Assembly (NCBI GenBank): GCA_027019265.1
Contig: JALUWX010000010.1
Coordinates: 1 to 64,000, forward strand
Reading direction: 5' to 3'
Length of the DNA stretch: 64,000 nucleotides
Origin: Phycisphaerales bacterium
GTDB taxonomy: Bacteria > Planctomycetota > Phycisphaerae > Phycisphaerales > UBA1924
A model generated the notes under the pieces. That model did not search any database and had not been told where the DNA came from. It was given only the letters and a program-made list of their open reading frames with translations. The position numbers and the translations under genes are program-made. How positions within the stretch are numbered: the first letter of the stretch is position 1; each line of letters begins with the position of its first letter. Positions 8,003-16,009 of the stretch are shown in pieces.

Positions 8003-8683
8003 TTAGTGTCGGCGGCGGCTGGTGGTGGCGAGCGCGCCGAGGGCGAGGAGGGTGGCGCTGGTGGGCGCGGGGACGAGGGCGGCGGAGAAGCCGTCGATCC
8101 CGAGTCGGGTGGCGCCGTCGGGGCCTTGTGCGTTGCCGCTGAAGTCGAAGCTGACGGTGTCGCTCATAGCGGTGAAGCTGATGGTTTGCTCGACCCATTC
8201 GTTGAGGCCGTCGCTGTCACCGGAATCGACGAGGGTGGTGGAGTCCCAGTCGGCGATGTCGGCGCCGACGATGGAGACGTCGAGTGATTCGTTGTTCCCG
8301 GTCCAGCCCGAGGGGGTGGAGAGGACGAGGGTGGCGTAGAAGGAGAGTTCGTAGGTTTGGCCGATGGTGAAGCCGTCGAGGGAGAGACGGACGACTTCGT
8401 TGTTTGTGGTGGGAGTGCCCGAGCTCATGAACTGGTTCATCCAGATCGCGGAGTCGTCTGCGGCGCCGGAGAGGGATTGGACGGGGATGAAGAAGAGGCT
8501 GGTGCCGATGTCGGGGGTGGCGTTGACGGAGGTCCAGCCGGGGAGGAAGTTCCCTACGAGCCCGACGTCGGACATGCTCCCGAAGTTGGTCCATCCGGTG
8601 GTGGTGTAGTCCACGACGGTTTGGGCGTGGGCGGCGGTGGCGATGAGCGACGCGATGGCCGCGGTGGTGCATGCACGATTCAT
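8003..8683 (-). CDS. exported PEP-CTERM-type protein, 226 aa
   Basis: A secreted protein with an N-terminal signal peptide (ending near AAHAQTVVDY), a beta-sandwich-like body (residues 25-195) with features of a DUF642/carbohydrate-binding type fold, and the sorting tail VPAPTSATLLALGALATTS-RRRH. AGAGAGG about nine bases before the ATG is a good ribosome site. It interrupts the run of Bat-type genes but has its own terminator and a 255-base region upstream, so it is probably a separate unit. Function unknown; extracellular or surface location inferred from the tail. Confidence 0.87.
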   Translation of the reverse strand: MNRACTTAAIASLIATAAHAQTVVDYTTTGWTNFGSMSDVGLVGNFLPGWTSVNATPDIGTSLFFIPVQSLSGAADDSAIWMNQFMSSGTPTTNNEVVRLSLDGFTIGQTYELSFYATLVLSTPSGWTGNNESLDVSIVGADIADWDSTTLVDSGDSDGLNEWVEQTISFTAMSDTVSFDFSGNAQGPDGATRLGIDGFSAALVPAPTSATLLALGALATTSRRRH

Positions 8684-8867
8684 ATTGATGGTCCTCTCTC
8701 TGTCCGTATGCGTGTTGATGGGGTTCTCTGGGGAGAATCCCGTGGATGAAAGCTAGCACGCAACGGGGGGATCACCAGCAAATCGGACGAAAAGCTGTGC
8801 GATGGGGGGTGATTTTGGAGCTGTTGTCGAGGGTTCGTGGGCCGGGGTGGATCTCGGGATCGCGGCG

Positions 8868-8883
8868 TAGGCAGATCTGCCTA
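8868..8883. repeat. 16-bp perfect palindrome behind the DUF58 gene
   Basis: TAGGCAGATCTGCCTA is exactly self-complementary and lies in the 255-base gap between the DUF58 stop and the PEP-CTERM start. Looser flanking complementarity (GATCTCGG to the left, CCGGAGATC to the right) extends it. No T tract on either strand, so an operator or a factor-dependent end signal is as likely as an intrinsic terminator. Nothing else was recognised in 8684-8938. Confidence 0.6.
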
Positions 8884-8938
8884 TGTCGCACGCCGGAGAT
8901 CGTGTCCACGGTGGGGATATGGAGTTCGGGGGCTCGTA

Positions 8939-9886
8939 TCAGCGGAGCAGCCCTCGTTTGCGGAGGTATTCGAGGAGGAGGGTGTCGGGGGTGGTGTCGG
9001 ACTGGATGGTCATGGCGGTGATCTCGCGCCTTGCGCAGAAGTCTCGGAGTCCTTGGCAGTAGGCGCTGAGGTTCTCTTTGTACTTCTTGAGGAGGGGCGC
9101 GGAGATAGTGACCTCGGCCATGTCGTTGTCTTCGATGTCGCGGAGCTGGAGGTCCCCGGTGATGTCGGGCTCGACTTCCTGGGGGGAGAGGACCTGGATC
9201 GCGAAGACATCGTACCCGCGCCCGACGAGGAGACGGAGCCCGGACTCGTAGCCCTCCTTCATGAAGAAGTCGGAGAGGACGACCATGACGCCTTTCCCCC
9301 GGCGCGACATGGCGATGCGTTTGCACGCTTCGGTGAAGTTGGTCGAGTCGTCGGGGGTCTGGGCGCAGATGAAGCGTGCGAGGTCGTGGGTGCGGCGCTT
9401 TCCTCGGAGGTCGCGGATGGCGCCGGCGATGGGGACGGTTGCGACGGGGTCGGACGGGTCGTCGCGCCTTGCGATGGCGGTGACGGCGACCCGGTTGAGG
9501 TTGACGAGCCCGATGTAGCCGAGGGCCATTGCGTATTGCTGGATGGCGAAGAACTTGTTGGGGGTCCCGCAGTCCATGGAGGCGGAGCAGTCGAGGACGA
9601 GGTGGAGGGAGAGGTCTTCTTCTTCCATGAAGAGTTTCATGAAGAAGCGGTCGAGGCGGCCGTAGATGTTCCAGTCGATGTGCCTTAGGTCGTCACCGAT
9701 GGCGTAGGGGCGGTGGTCGGCGAACTCGACGGACTCGCCGCGCTTTTTGGAGCGGCGTTCGCCTTTGAGTTTGCCGGCGAAGATCTTTCGGGAGGCGAGG
9801 TCGAGGTGGGAGATCTTCCCGATGAGCTCGGAGGAGAGGAGCTCGTCGATGGTGGTGGGTCGGGTTGGGTTTTCGGATCTCAGCAT
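8939..9886 (-). CDS. DUF58-domain protein of a MoxR/Bat cluster
   Basis: A 315-aa soluble protein. The DUF58 signature is clear: GERRSKKRGESVEFADHRPY, then GDDLRHIDWNIYGRLDRFFMK, followed by a vWA-like domain with the metal-site motif DCSASMD. DUF58 proteins are almost always encoded with MoxR ATPases and membrane vWA proteins, as here, and are thought to act as adaptors in the same complex. Its ATG overlaps the stop of the GxxExxY gene by seven bases, so it is translated from the same message. Confidence 0.93.
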   Translation of the reverse strand: MLRSENPTRPTTIDELLSSELIGKISHLDLASRKIFAGKLKGERRSKKRGESVEFADHRPYAIGDDLRHIDWNIYGRLDRFFMKLFMEEEDLSLHLVLDCSASMDCGTPNKFFAIQQYAMALGYIGLVNLNRVAVTAIARRDDPSDPVATVPIAGAIRDLRGKRRTHDLARFICAQTPDDSTNFTEACKRIAMSRRGKGVMVVLSDFFMKEGYESGLRLLVGRGYDVFAIQVLSPQEVEPDITGDLQLRDIEDNDMAEVTISAPLLKKYKENLSAYCQGLRDFCARREITAMTIQSDTTPDTLLLEYLRKRGLLR

Positions 9887-10362
9887 TGGGTGTTCCCGGT
9901 TGAACGCGAAGACCGCGAAGGGCTCGAAGCGGGGTTTGTCGATTCGGGGATGGCTCGTTCGTTCAGGACGCGGTGTGTGGCGTCGCGGAGGAGTTTGGTG
10001 TTGAAGTTGATGAGGAACCCCAGCGGGTATCGGCCGGCGCGGAGATAGGAGAGCAGCTGGGCTTTGTGAACCGGAGCGATCTGCTCGATGGATTTGAGTT
10101 CGAGCACGATGGTGTTCTCGACGAGGATATCGACCCGTTGTCCCTTGATGATCGAGTCCTTGTAGTGGACATCGATCATGACCTGTTGATCTGCGGCGAT
10201 GCCGCGGAGTTGGAGTTCGTGGAGCATGGCGTGTTCATAGACGGATTCCAGCAGACCGGGCCCGAGTTCCTTGTGGACTTCGAGCGCGGCACCGATGACA
10301 TCGTGCGCGAGGCGCTCGATGTGATCGGGGAGATCATGTTTTTTGAATCTCGTGCTCGTCAT
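9880..10362 (-). CDS. GxxExxY protein
   Basis: A 160-aa member of the GxxExxY family, named for a motif seen here as GPGLLESVYEHAM. The core (residues 10-125) also holds LVENTIVLELKSIE and HKAQLLSYLRAGRYPLGFLINFN, a pattern like the PD-(D/E)xK nuclease fold with the ELK motif, although activity is not established for the family. Members are widespread and patchily distributed, which suggests mobility. The C-terminal 30 residues are serine-rich and not conserved. It is embedded in the MoxR/Bat cluster and its stop overlaps the DUF58 start. The role in this operon is unclear. Confidence 0.88.
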   Translation of the reverse strand: MTSTRFKKHDLPDHIERLAHDVIGAALEVHKELGPGLLESVYEHAMLHELQLRGIAADQQVMIDVHYKDSIIKGQRVDILVENTIVLELKSIEQIAPVHKAQLLSYLRAGRYPLGFLINFNTKLLRDATHRVLNERAIPESTNPASSPSRSSRSTGNTQC

Positions 10363-10415
10363 TGATGGCTTCGTGCTCTTCGCGGTCTTCGCGTTCGGAT
10401 GTCTGGCTTTCTCGG

Positions 10416-10634
10416 TCAGTTGTTGCCTTCCTGGGGGTCGGTGCCCAGGAGGGGGTCGAGGATGGGGTTGAGGGCTTTGTCGATGGGGTTTTCTTTGGAC
10501 TGGGCGCGCTTGGGGTAGTGCTGGTCTGAGCCGATGCCTTTGGCGCTGACGACTTCTCGGTAGCAGCCCGTGGCGGTGAGCGTGAGTGCGCCGAGGAGGG
10601 CTGAGGTGAGGATGCGTTTGGATCGGGGGCTCAT
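10416..10634 (-). CDS. small lipoprotein, 72 aa
   Basis: An N-terminal signal with the lipobox LTATGC (Cys about residue 23) marks a 49-residue mature lipoprotein with no recognised domain. Its ATG overlaps the stop of the preceding lipoprotein gene in an ATGA junction, so it belongs to the MoxR operon. The mature part is short and polar, with NPILDPLLGTDPQ near the end. Confidence 0.7.
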   Translation of the reverse strand: MSPRSKRILTSALLGALTLTATGCYREVVSAKGIGSDQHYPKRAQSKENPIDKALNPILDPLLGTDPQEGNN

Positions 10635-11122
10635 TGGGTGCTCCAGTGGATCCGGATTTCTTTGGTGGGGAAGTTGAGGGGGGGGACGCTGATGTCGCCG
10701 TGCGTGACTGATTCATCGACATCGATGTGGACGACCATGGGGTGGGTCCAGGTGTTAGGGAGGGCTTGGTTGTCGTCTTCGGGGATGGGGGTGATCTCGA
10801 GGGTGCCCGTGACCCGGGGTTCCTGGATGATGAAGTAGGAGAGCTTGAGGTTCTCGCTCAGACTTTGGGGGAAGGTGAAGGGTCCCATGATGCACGAAGC
10901 GCCGGGGTCGCTTGCCGCGATGACGAGATGCGCGTTGCGGCCTTTGGATCGTTCGTTCCGGACATCGCGCGCGGTCTGGGCGATGTCGGTTTCCTTGTTT
11001 GCGACGTACCACATCTCGGAGTTCCCGAAGAGGGGGTGTGGGGAGTGTCGCTGTTGGCACGCGCTCAGGGTGAGCGTGAACGCGGTACAGATTGAGAGGA
11101 TGATGCGCGGGGCGCTGGTCAT
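10631..11122 (-). CDS. lipoprotein, tandem paralogue B of the MoxR cluster
   Basis: A 163-aa predicted lipoprotein (lipobox LTLSAC, Cys about 18). It aligns over its length with the 166-aa protein encoded just upstream: both have N-x-SE-(I/M)-W near the mature N-terminus, AHLVI, an S-C pair, a Y-(F/Y)-I strand, LP-x-x-W and an identical ending EIRIHWSTQ. The fold is probably a beta-sandwich. No known family was recognised. It overlaps both neighbours by ATGA junctions. Lying directly behind moxR, it is a candidate substrate or partner of the ATPase-vWA complex (inference). Confidence 0.78.
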   Translation of the reverse strand: MTSAPRIILSICTAFTLTLSACQQRHSPHPLFGNSEMWYVANKETDIAQTARDVRNERSKGRNAHLVIAASDPGASCIMGPFTFPQSLSENLKLSYFIIQEPRVTGTLEITPIPEDDNQALPNTWTHPMVVHIDVDESVTHGDISVPPLNFPTKEIRIHWSTQ

Positions 11123-11148
11123 TGGGTGCTCCAGTGGATCCGGATTTC
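10631..11148. repeat. pair of identical 30-bp direct repeats at lipoprotein gene ends
   Basis: The 30 bases at 10631-10660 and at 11119-11148 are identical. They encode the shared C-terminus EIRIHWSTQ plus the stop of each paralogue, and include the overlapping ATG of the next gene. The genes diverge strongly elsewhere, so this end is either under selection or recently homogenised. Confidence 0.9.
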
Positions 11149-11619
11149 CGTGGTTTCGATGGGGAGGAGGGGGAGGGTGATGGTGCCCGTGGGCGCGGTG
11201 CCCTGGTCGCGGACTTCGTGGTCGTGTCCGGCGCGCCAGTTCTTGGGGAGGGTGGAACCGGGCGCGGGGGTTGCGTCGATGATGAAGATCCCTTCGATGT
11301 CCTCGGTGGTCCCGAATGGGGCGGTGATGTAGTACGGGAGCTCGATGACCCCTTGCTTGTCGTCGGCGTAGTTGGTGCGCGTGATGGTGCAGGATTCGAC
11401 ACCCGAGTCGTGGGTGAGGATGACGAGATGCGCGACTTTCCCGATGTCGCGGTTGCGCTCGACGCTCGCGTAGGCGAAATCCATGTCGTCGAAATCGTCG
11501 GTGGAGACGATCCAGATCTCGGATGCGTTGAAGGTGCTCGAATCGCGCTCCTGCGCGCCGCACGCGCCGAGGGTGAGGAGGGAGAGTGAGGTTGTGGTGA
11601 GCGCGAGACGGGTCATCAT
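11119..11619 (-). CDS. lipoprotein, tandem paralogue A of the MoxR cluster
   Basis: A 166-aa predicted lipoprotein (lipobox LTLGAC, Cys about 20), homologous to its downstream neighbour and sharing the last nine residues with it. The mature part is beta-rich with SEIWIV, VAHLVILTHD and IELPYYIT strands and no recognised family. The start ATG at 11619 overlaps the TGA of moxR (ATGA), so translation is coupled to the ATPase gene. A second ATG follows immediately (MM), so the exact start may be three bases later. Confidence 0.78.
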   Translation of the reverse strand: MMTRLALTTTSLSLLTLGACGAQERDSSTFNASEIWIVSTDDFDDMDFAYASVERNRDIGKVAHLVILTHDSGVESCTITRTNYADDKQGVIELPYYITAPFGTTEDIEGIFIIDATPAPGSTLPKNWRAGHDHEVRDQGTAPTGTITLPLLPIETTEIRIHWSTQ

Positions 11620-12662
11620 GACTGGATCCCGGCGAGTTCGGTGGGCTGGGTCGGGGTGAGCTTGAGGATCTCTTTGACGAGATCGTCCGCGCGGATCCGG
11701 TCGGCTTCGGCTTCGAAGTTCAGGAGGACCCGGTGGCGGAGACAGGAGGGGGCGACGTCCTGGATGTCCTGGTAGGAGACGTGGAAGCGGCCGTCGACGA
11801 GGGCGCGGACTTTGCCGGCGAGGATCAACGCCTGCGCACCGCGCGGGGAGACGCCGCAGCGGACGTAGCGGTTGGTGGGTCCTGACGGACCACCCGCGGC
11901 GGTGTTGGTTTCGGGGTGGGTCGCGAGGACGAGACGGGCGGCGTACTGCTTGACGTGGGGCGCGACGATGACTTGTCGGACGAGGTCTTGGTATTCGAGG
12001 ATTTTGGGGCCGTCGATGACCTGGGAGGCGACGGGGTTGTCCGCGCCGGTGGTGCGATCGATGATCTCCATGAGGTCTTCGAGCCCGGCGTATCCGACAT
12101 CGATTTTGAGGAGGAAGCGGTCGAGCTGGGCTTCGGGGAGGGGGTAGGTGCCTTCCTGTTCGATGGGGTTCTGGGTTGCGAGGACGAGGAAGGGCGCGTC
12201 GAGTGTGTAGGTGTGCCCGGCGACGGTGACGGATCGTTCCTGCATGGCTTCGAGGAGCGCGGACTGGGTCTTGGGGGTGGCGCGGTTGATTTCGTCGGCC
12301 AAGACCACCTGGGCGAAGATGGGTCCCTGCTGGAACTCGAAGGAGCGCCGTCCTGTGTCGTGGTCTTCGGAGACGATGTTGGTCCCGATGACGTCGGCGG
12401 GCATGAGGTCGGGAGTGAACTGGATGCGTGAGAAGGGGAGGTGGAGGGTCTGCGCGAGGGTGCGGACGAGGAGGGTTTTCCCGAGTCCGGGGACCCCTTC
12501 GAGGAGGACGTTCCCGCCGGCGAAGAGGGCGACGAGGACGGCGTCAACGACGGGCTGCTGGCCGACCATGACCTTTCCGATCTCCTGGCGGAGTGAGGCG
12601 AAGGTCTGGCGGAACTGCTCGCACTGGGCTTTGACTTCGGCGGGTGTTTCCTGGGTGGTCAT
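11616..12662 (-). CDS. moxR: MoxR-family AAA+ ATPase
   Basis: A 348-aa cytoplasmic AAA+ ATPase. Walker A is GVPGLGKTLLVRTL (about 60-73), Walker B is VVLADEINRA, sensor-type NPIEQEGTYPLPEAQLDRF is the MoxR signature, and the C-terminal lid is present. MoxR proteins act as chaperones that mature or insert cofactors into partners, working with vWA proteins through their metal-ion sites. Here it is flanked by a 1006-aa vWA protein upstream and two lipoproteins, DUF58 and BatA-like proteins downstream. GAGGAAC before the ATG is a ribosome site. Confidence 0.96.
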   Translation of the reverse strand: MTTQETPAEVKAQCEQFRQTFASLRQEIGKVMVGQQPVVDAVLVALFAGGNVLLEGVPGLGKTLLVRTLAQTLHLPFSRIQFTPDLMPADVIGTNIVSEDHDTGRRSFEFQQGPIFAQVVLADEINRATPKTQSALLEAMQERSVTVAGHTYTLDAPFLVLATQNPIEQEGTYPLPEAQLDRFLLKIDVGYAGLEDLMEIIDRTTGADNPVASQVIDGPKILEYQDLVRQVIVAPHVKQYAARLVLATHPETNTAAGGPSGPTNRYVRCGVSPRGAQALILAGKVRALVDGRFHVSYQDIQDVAPSCLRHRVLLNFEAEADRIRADDLVKEILKLTPTQPTELAGIQS

Positions 12663-12698
12663 GTCGTGTTCCTCGTGAGCGCGCGGGGCGCGTGGTGA

Positions 12699-15600
12699 TC
12701 AGTCGTTGGAGTAATCGTCCCGGGCGCGTTTTTTGGCTGCGCGGAGGGCGCTGAGCGCGTCGATGGTTTGTTCGTCTTCGGACTTGGGGGCTTGCTGTGG
12801 TTTGGGTTTGGATTCGTTGGGCGTAGAGAGTGGTGCGGTTGGGGTGCCGTTGGATTCGACGGGGATGGAGTCGTTGGCTTCGAAGCGTTTGGTGGCCTGG
12901 GCCTTGGATTCGGCTTTGGCTTGCGCGGTCTGGGTGCGCGCGGAGGAGCGTTCGCGCGCGGTGCGCATGGCGCTCATCGCGCCTTCGGAGCGGGCGGTTT
13001 CTTTCGCGGCGCCGCGCCGGGCGAGGGCGGCGAACATGCGCGGGTCGAGACGGACGCGCCGGACGGCGACGTCGAGGAGGAAGATCCCGATCCCGATGAT
13101 GGCGAGCATCTGCCAGATGGGGGTGAGGGTGACGGGCATGGTGAGCCCTTCGCGTGTCCAGAGATCTGCGAGGGTGGGGTCGCTCGGGAGGACGCGCCCT
13201 CCCAAGATGGCGGCGACTTGGCGCAGGAGGGGGAGGTTGGTGCGGAGGGCTTTGTATTCGTCGGCGAAGGGGCGGATGACGGCGGCTTGGGCGCTGCCCT
13301 CAAGCACACGGCCTTCCGAACCCGGGGCGCGGTACTGCATGCTCAGGACGTAGGAGCCCGGCTTTCCGGAATCGAACTCGCCTTCGTAGCGCCCGGGGCC
13401 GACCTGCCTCAGCTCGACGATCTCTCCGACCCCATCGGGGGTGGCGACTCGGGCGCGGAAGTTCGCGAAGTCCATGCGTTTGTTCTGGGGGTCGAAGGCC
13501 TCGACGACGACCTTGGTGCGTTCGCCCGTGTTTTCGGTCGCGATCCGGAGGGTGGAGTCTCCGGTGGGGCGCATCGCCCAGCGGATGTGTTGCTGCCAGA
13601 ACTGGTCGAAGCCGTCCCATCCGGCCCAGGCGCTGGCCCAACGGGTGGAGACGTCGGAGGTGAAGGTGACGACCTTGCCTAGGCCGTACTGCCACTGGGC
13701 GGCGATAGGGTCTTCTTCTTTCCCTCGGAGGGTGACGAGGGAGAGCCCTTCACGATCGGAGGCGACGATGTAGCCGTTGATGGGGGGGACGGCGGAGATC
13801 CCGCGCATGGTTTCTGCGGGGACCCCGGTGCGCGATGGGGAGAAGGGGGTGCCTTCCCAGATGAGGGCGCGGCGGATGGTCTGGGCTTCTTTGATGAAGA
13901 TCTGGGGGAGCTGCGCGAGACCCGCGCTCGAGGAGACCTGGTAGAAGCGGCCTTTCCCTCCGAGGGCGATGGTGCGGAGGAGTCGATGGTCTGCGCCGTC
14001 CCCGACGGCGACGGTGGAGATGGTCGCGCCGTGTCCGGCGATTTCGCGCGCGAGGCGCTGTCCGGTGGTGGGTGCGCCGGTGGTCTGGCCGTCGGACAGG
14101 ACGATGACGTGCTTGATCCCGGCGTTGGAATCTTTGATCTGGTTGAACCCGGCGCTGATGCCCGGGTACATGTCGGTGCCTCCTCCGGCGTTGATGGAGC
14201 GGATGCGCCGGGCGATCCCTGCTTTGTCCGCGGCGCGGGTGAGGGGGACGACGACTTCCGTGGATCCGGAGAACGCGACGACGGAGACGAGGTCGAGACG
14301 GGAGAGGGCTTCGACGGCGGCGACGGCGGCTTCGTTCGCGACCTGCATCTGGGAGAGATTGGTGCCTTGGATCCCGGAGCCCATCGATCCGGAGGAGTCG
14401 AGGACGATCGCGAGGGCGCCCATGGGCATTTGGCGTTTCTGGGGGGGATCGAGCTGGATGGGGAGCGCGTCGGCGAGGGGGGAGCCGATCCATCCTCCGG
14501 CGCCGAAGGAGTCTGGGCCTCCGATCATGACGAGCCCGCCTCCGATGTCGTTGACGTATTGGCGCATCAGCTCTTGCTGGGTGTCGGAGTAAGAGAAGGC
14601 GCTCTGGTTGATGAGGAGGATGGCTTCGTACTGCGCGAGGTCGGCGAGGTTCGAGGGGAACTCGGAAGCACGGATGCGTTTGGTGTTGATCTCTGCGAGC
14701 GCGAGGGTGTCTTCGAGTCGGACGGCTTCTTTGGGGTCTTCCGCGACGATGAGGACGAGCCCGTCGGAGGTGACGAAGGTGATGACGGACCCGGTGTTGT
14801 TCTCGCGGAGGGAGTCGCCGCGGGTCGCGAGCGCGTTGCCCTGGTCGTCGAGGGCGGCGATGGGTTCGAAGACGGCGCTGTAGAGCTGGGGTCCGGGACG
14901 GGTGACCTTGATGGGGACCCGGATGACGTTGCGCCCTTGCTGGAGCTCGGTGTAGTAGCCCAGTTCGTCTGGCGCGGGATCGAGGTCGATGGGGGTGCCG
15001 TCCTGGGAGACCATGAGTCGGCCGACGGAGGGGACGGAGCTGGTGAGGACGACCCGGAGCGCGAGTGTTTCCCCGACCCGGGCGCTGCTCGGGGCTTGGA
15101 CGGACTCGAGCATGATCTCTTCGGCGTATTCGAACTCGACGGGGAGGACGTCGATGGGGATCCCGGCGGCTTTGGCTTGCTGCGCGGATCGGTAGACGGA
15201 GCCCTCGGTCTCGTTGGCGTCGGTGATGAGGACGATGCGGGTCGCGGCGTCGTCCGGCGCGGCGGCGAGGGCTTGGTTGACGGCGGCGGCGAGGTTGGTG
15301 GCTTCGGTGTCCCCGATGTACTGGCGCTCGATCGATTCGACGAGGCGCGAGGGGTTGGACTGGACGACGGGGTCGCGCGCGGCGGTGATGACCCCGAGCT
15401 TGTCCTCGACTTCGCGCGATCCGGACTGGGCGCGGTCGATGTAGGAATCGACCTGGGGCTGGACGGTTGTGGGGATGGAGCGGGAGACGTCGTTGATGAC
15501 GATGACGGAGACGGCGGAGGCGACATCGCGGTGTTCGGCGCGCGCGAGGGACATGACGATGAGGAGACACGCGATGATCCGGACGAGGAGGGCGATGATG

Positions 15601-15719
15601 CGCGAGGACTTCCCGAGCCCGGAGAGGGACTTTCGGGAGAAGAGGATGAGGAGGGGGATGATCGCGATGAGGAGCGCGAGCATGACGGGCTGGGCGAAAT
15701 GGATCGGGCCGAGGGTCAT
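12699..15719 (-). CDS. 1006-aa membrane protein with two vWA regions and a GATase-like segment
   Basis: A large inner-membrane protein of the MoxR cluster. Two N-terminal transmembrane helices (about 12-28 and 41-58) precede a first vWA-like domain. A class I glutamine-amidotransferase-like segment (VNDIGGGLVMIGGPDSFGAGG, about 390-415) follows, then a canonical vWA domain with the metal site VLDSSGSMGSG (about 440) and GGGTDMYPG, a further beta-rich part, and a last transmembrane helix near 870 (MLAIIGIGIFLLDV). The C-terminal 100 residues are charged and low-complexity. Similar planctomycete proteins accompany MoxR ATPases. The amidotransferase-like part shows no catalytic Cys-His pair that I can assign. 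The ATG overlaps the stop of a 36-codon leader frame. Confidence 0.92.
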   Translation of the reverse strand: MTLGPIHFAQPVMLALLIAIIPLLILFSRKSLSGLGKSSRIIALLVRIIACLLIVMSLARAEHRDVASAVSVIVINDVSRSIPTTVQPQVDSYIDRAQSGSREVEDKLGVITAARDPVVQSNPSRLVESIERQYIGDTEATNLAAAVNQALAAAPDDAATRIVLITDANETEGSVYRSAQQAKAAGIPIDVLPVEFEYAEEIMLESVQAPSSARVGETLALRVVLTSSVPSVGRLMVSQDGTPIDLDPAPDELGYYTELQQGRNVIRVPIKVTRPGPQLYSAVFEPIAALDDQGNALATRGDSLRENNTGSVITFVTSDGLVLIVAEDPKEAVRLEDTLALAEINTKRIRASEFPSNLADLAQYEAILLINQSAFSYSDTQQELMRQYVNDIGGGLVMIGGPDSFGAGGWIGSPLADALPIQLDPPQKRQMPMGALAIVLDSSGSMGSGIQGTNLSQMQVANEAAVAAVEALSRLDLVSVVAFSGSTEVVVPLTRAADKAGIARRIRSINAGGGTDMYPGISAGFNQIKDSNAGIKHVIVLSDGQTTGAPTTGQRLAREIAGHGATISTVAVGDGADHRLLRTIALGGKGRFYQVSSSAGLAQLPQIFIKEAQTIRRALIWEGTPFSPSRTGVPAETMRGISAVPPINGYIVASDREGLSLVTLRGKEEDPIAAQWQYGLGKVVTFTSDVSTRWASAWAGWDGFDQFWQQHIRWAMRPTGDSTLRIATENTGERTKVVVEAFDPQNKRMDFANFRARVATPDGVGEIVELRQVGPGRYEGEFDSGKPGSYVLSMQYRAPGSEGRVLEGSAQAAVIRPFADEYKALRTNLPLLRQVAAILGGRVLPSDPTLADLWTREGLTMPVTLTPIWQMLAIIGIGIFLLDVAVRRVRLDPRMFAALARRGAAKETARSEGAMSAMRTARERSSARTQTAQAKAESKAQATKRFEANDSIPVESNGTPTAPLSTPNESKPKPQQAPKSEDEQTIDALSALRAAKKRARDDYSND

Positions 15720-15826
15720 GCGGGGCTGGGGCTCTTGAGCGAGGGTGTGTGCGCGGGCTGGGGGGGCGCGGGATGGGGGGGCGCGTGGAGCGCGATCGGT
15801 GTGTGTGTGGGTGTGTGTTGTGTCAT
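15716..15826 (-). CDS. 36-codon leader ORF overlapping the vWA gene start
   Basis: From ATG 15826 a frame rich in His, Pro and Thr (MTQHTPTHTPIALH...) ends in TGA that overlaps the ATG of the 1006-aa vWA gene (GCATGA). TATGAT lies 12 bases upstream. The composition resembles random antisense-type sequence, so it may be only a coupling leader or chance; the same arrangement occurs at the BatA-like gene. Confidence 0.3.
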   Translation of the reverse strand: MTQHTPTHTPIALHAPPHPAPPQPAHTPSLKSPSPA

Positions 15827-15838
15827 GGGACCCGAACC

Positions 15839-15844
15839 ATCATA
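15839..15844 (-). promoter_or_regulatory. candidate -10 element of the MoxR cluster
   Basis: TATGAT on the minus strand, 12 bases before the leader ORF and 119 before the vWA start. No -35 box is evident. Confidence 0.4.
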
Positions 15845-15900
15845 GAGAGATGTACTCGTGTGATGGGGGAGGGGTTGCCGCGTGGATGGGGTGTGTTGGG

Positions 15901-15906
15901 TACAAT
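15901..15906 (+). promoter_or_regulatory. candidate -10 element of accBC
   Basis: TACAAT preceded by TTGGG, 103 bases before the accB start; -35 match is weak (TTGCCG at 15875-15880 with a 20-bp gap). It is divergent from the vWA gene promoter. Confidence 0.45.
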
Positions 15907-16009
15907 CGTCGATTGAGAGGCGCACGGGTCGATCTGTTCGGAACGTGCGCGATGACGAAACAGATCCGCCGACTGAAACTCGTGGGCGGCGCAATCACGG
16001 ACACGCTGC

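Noticed and set aside
13986-15845. A 619-codon open frame on the plus strand opposite the large vWA gene, rich in Gly, Asp, Glu and Val
   Set aside because: It is the mirror of a strongly supported minus-strand gene with vWA motifs and codon bias; its composition is what antisense reading of GC-rich coding DNA gives, with no domain.
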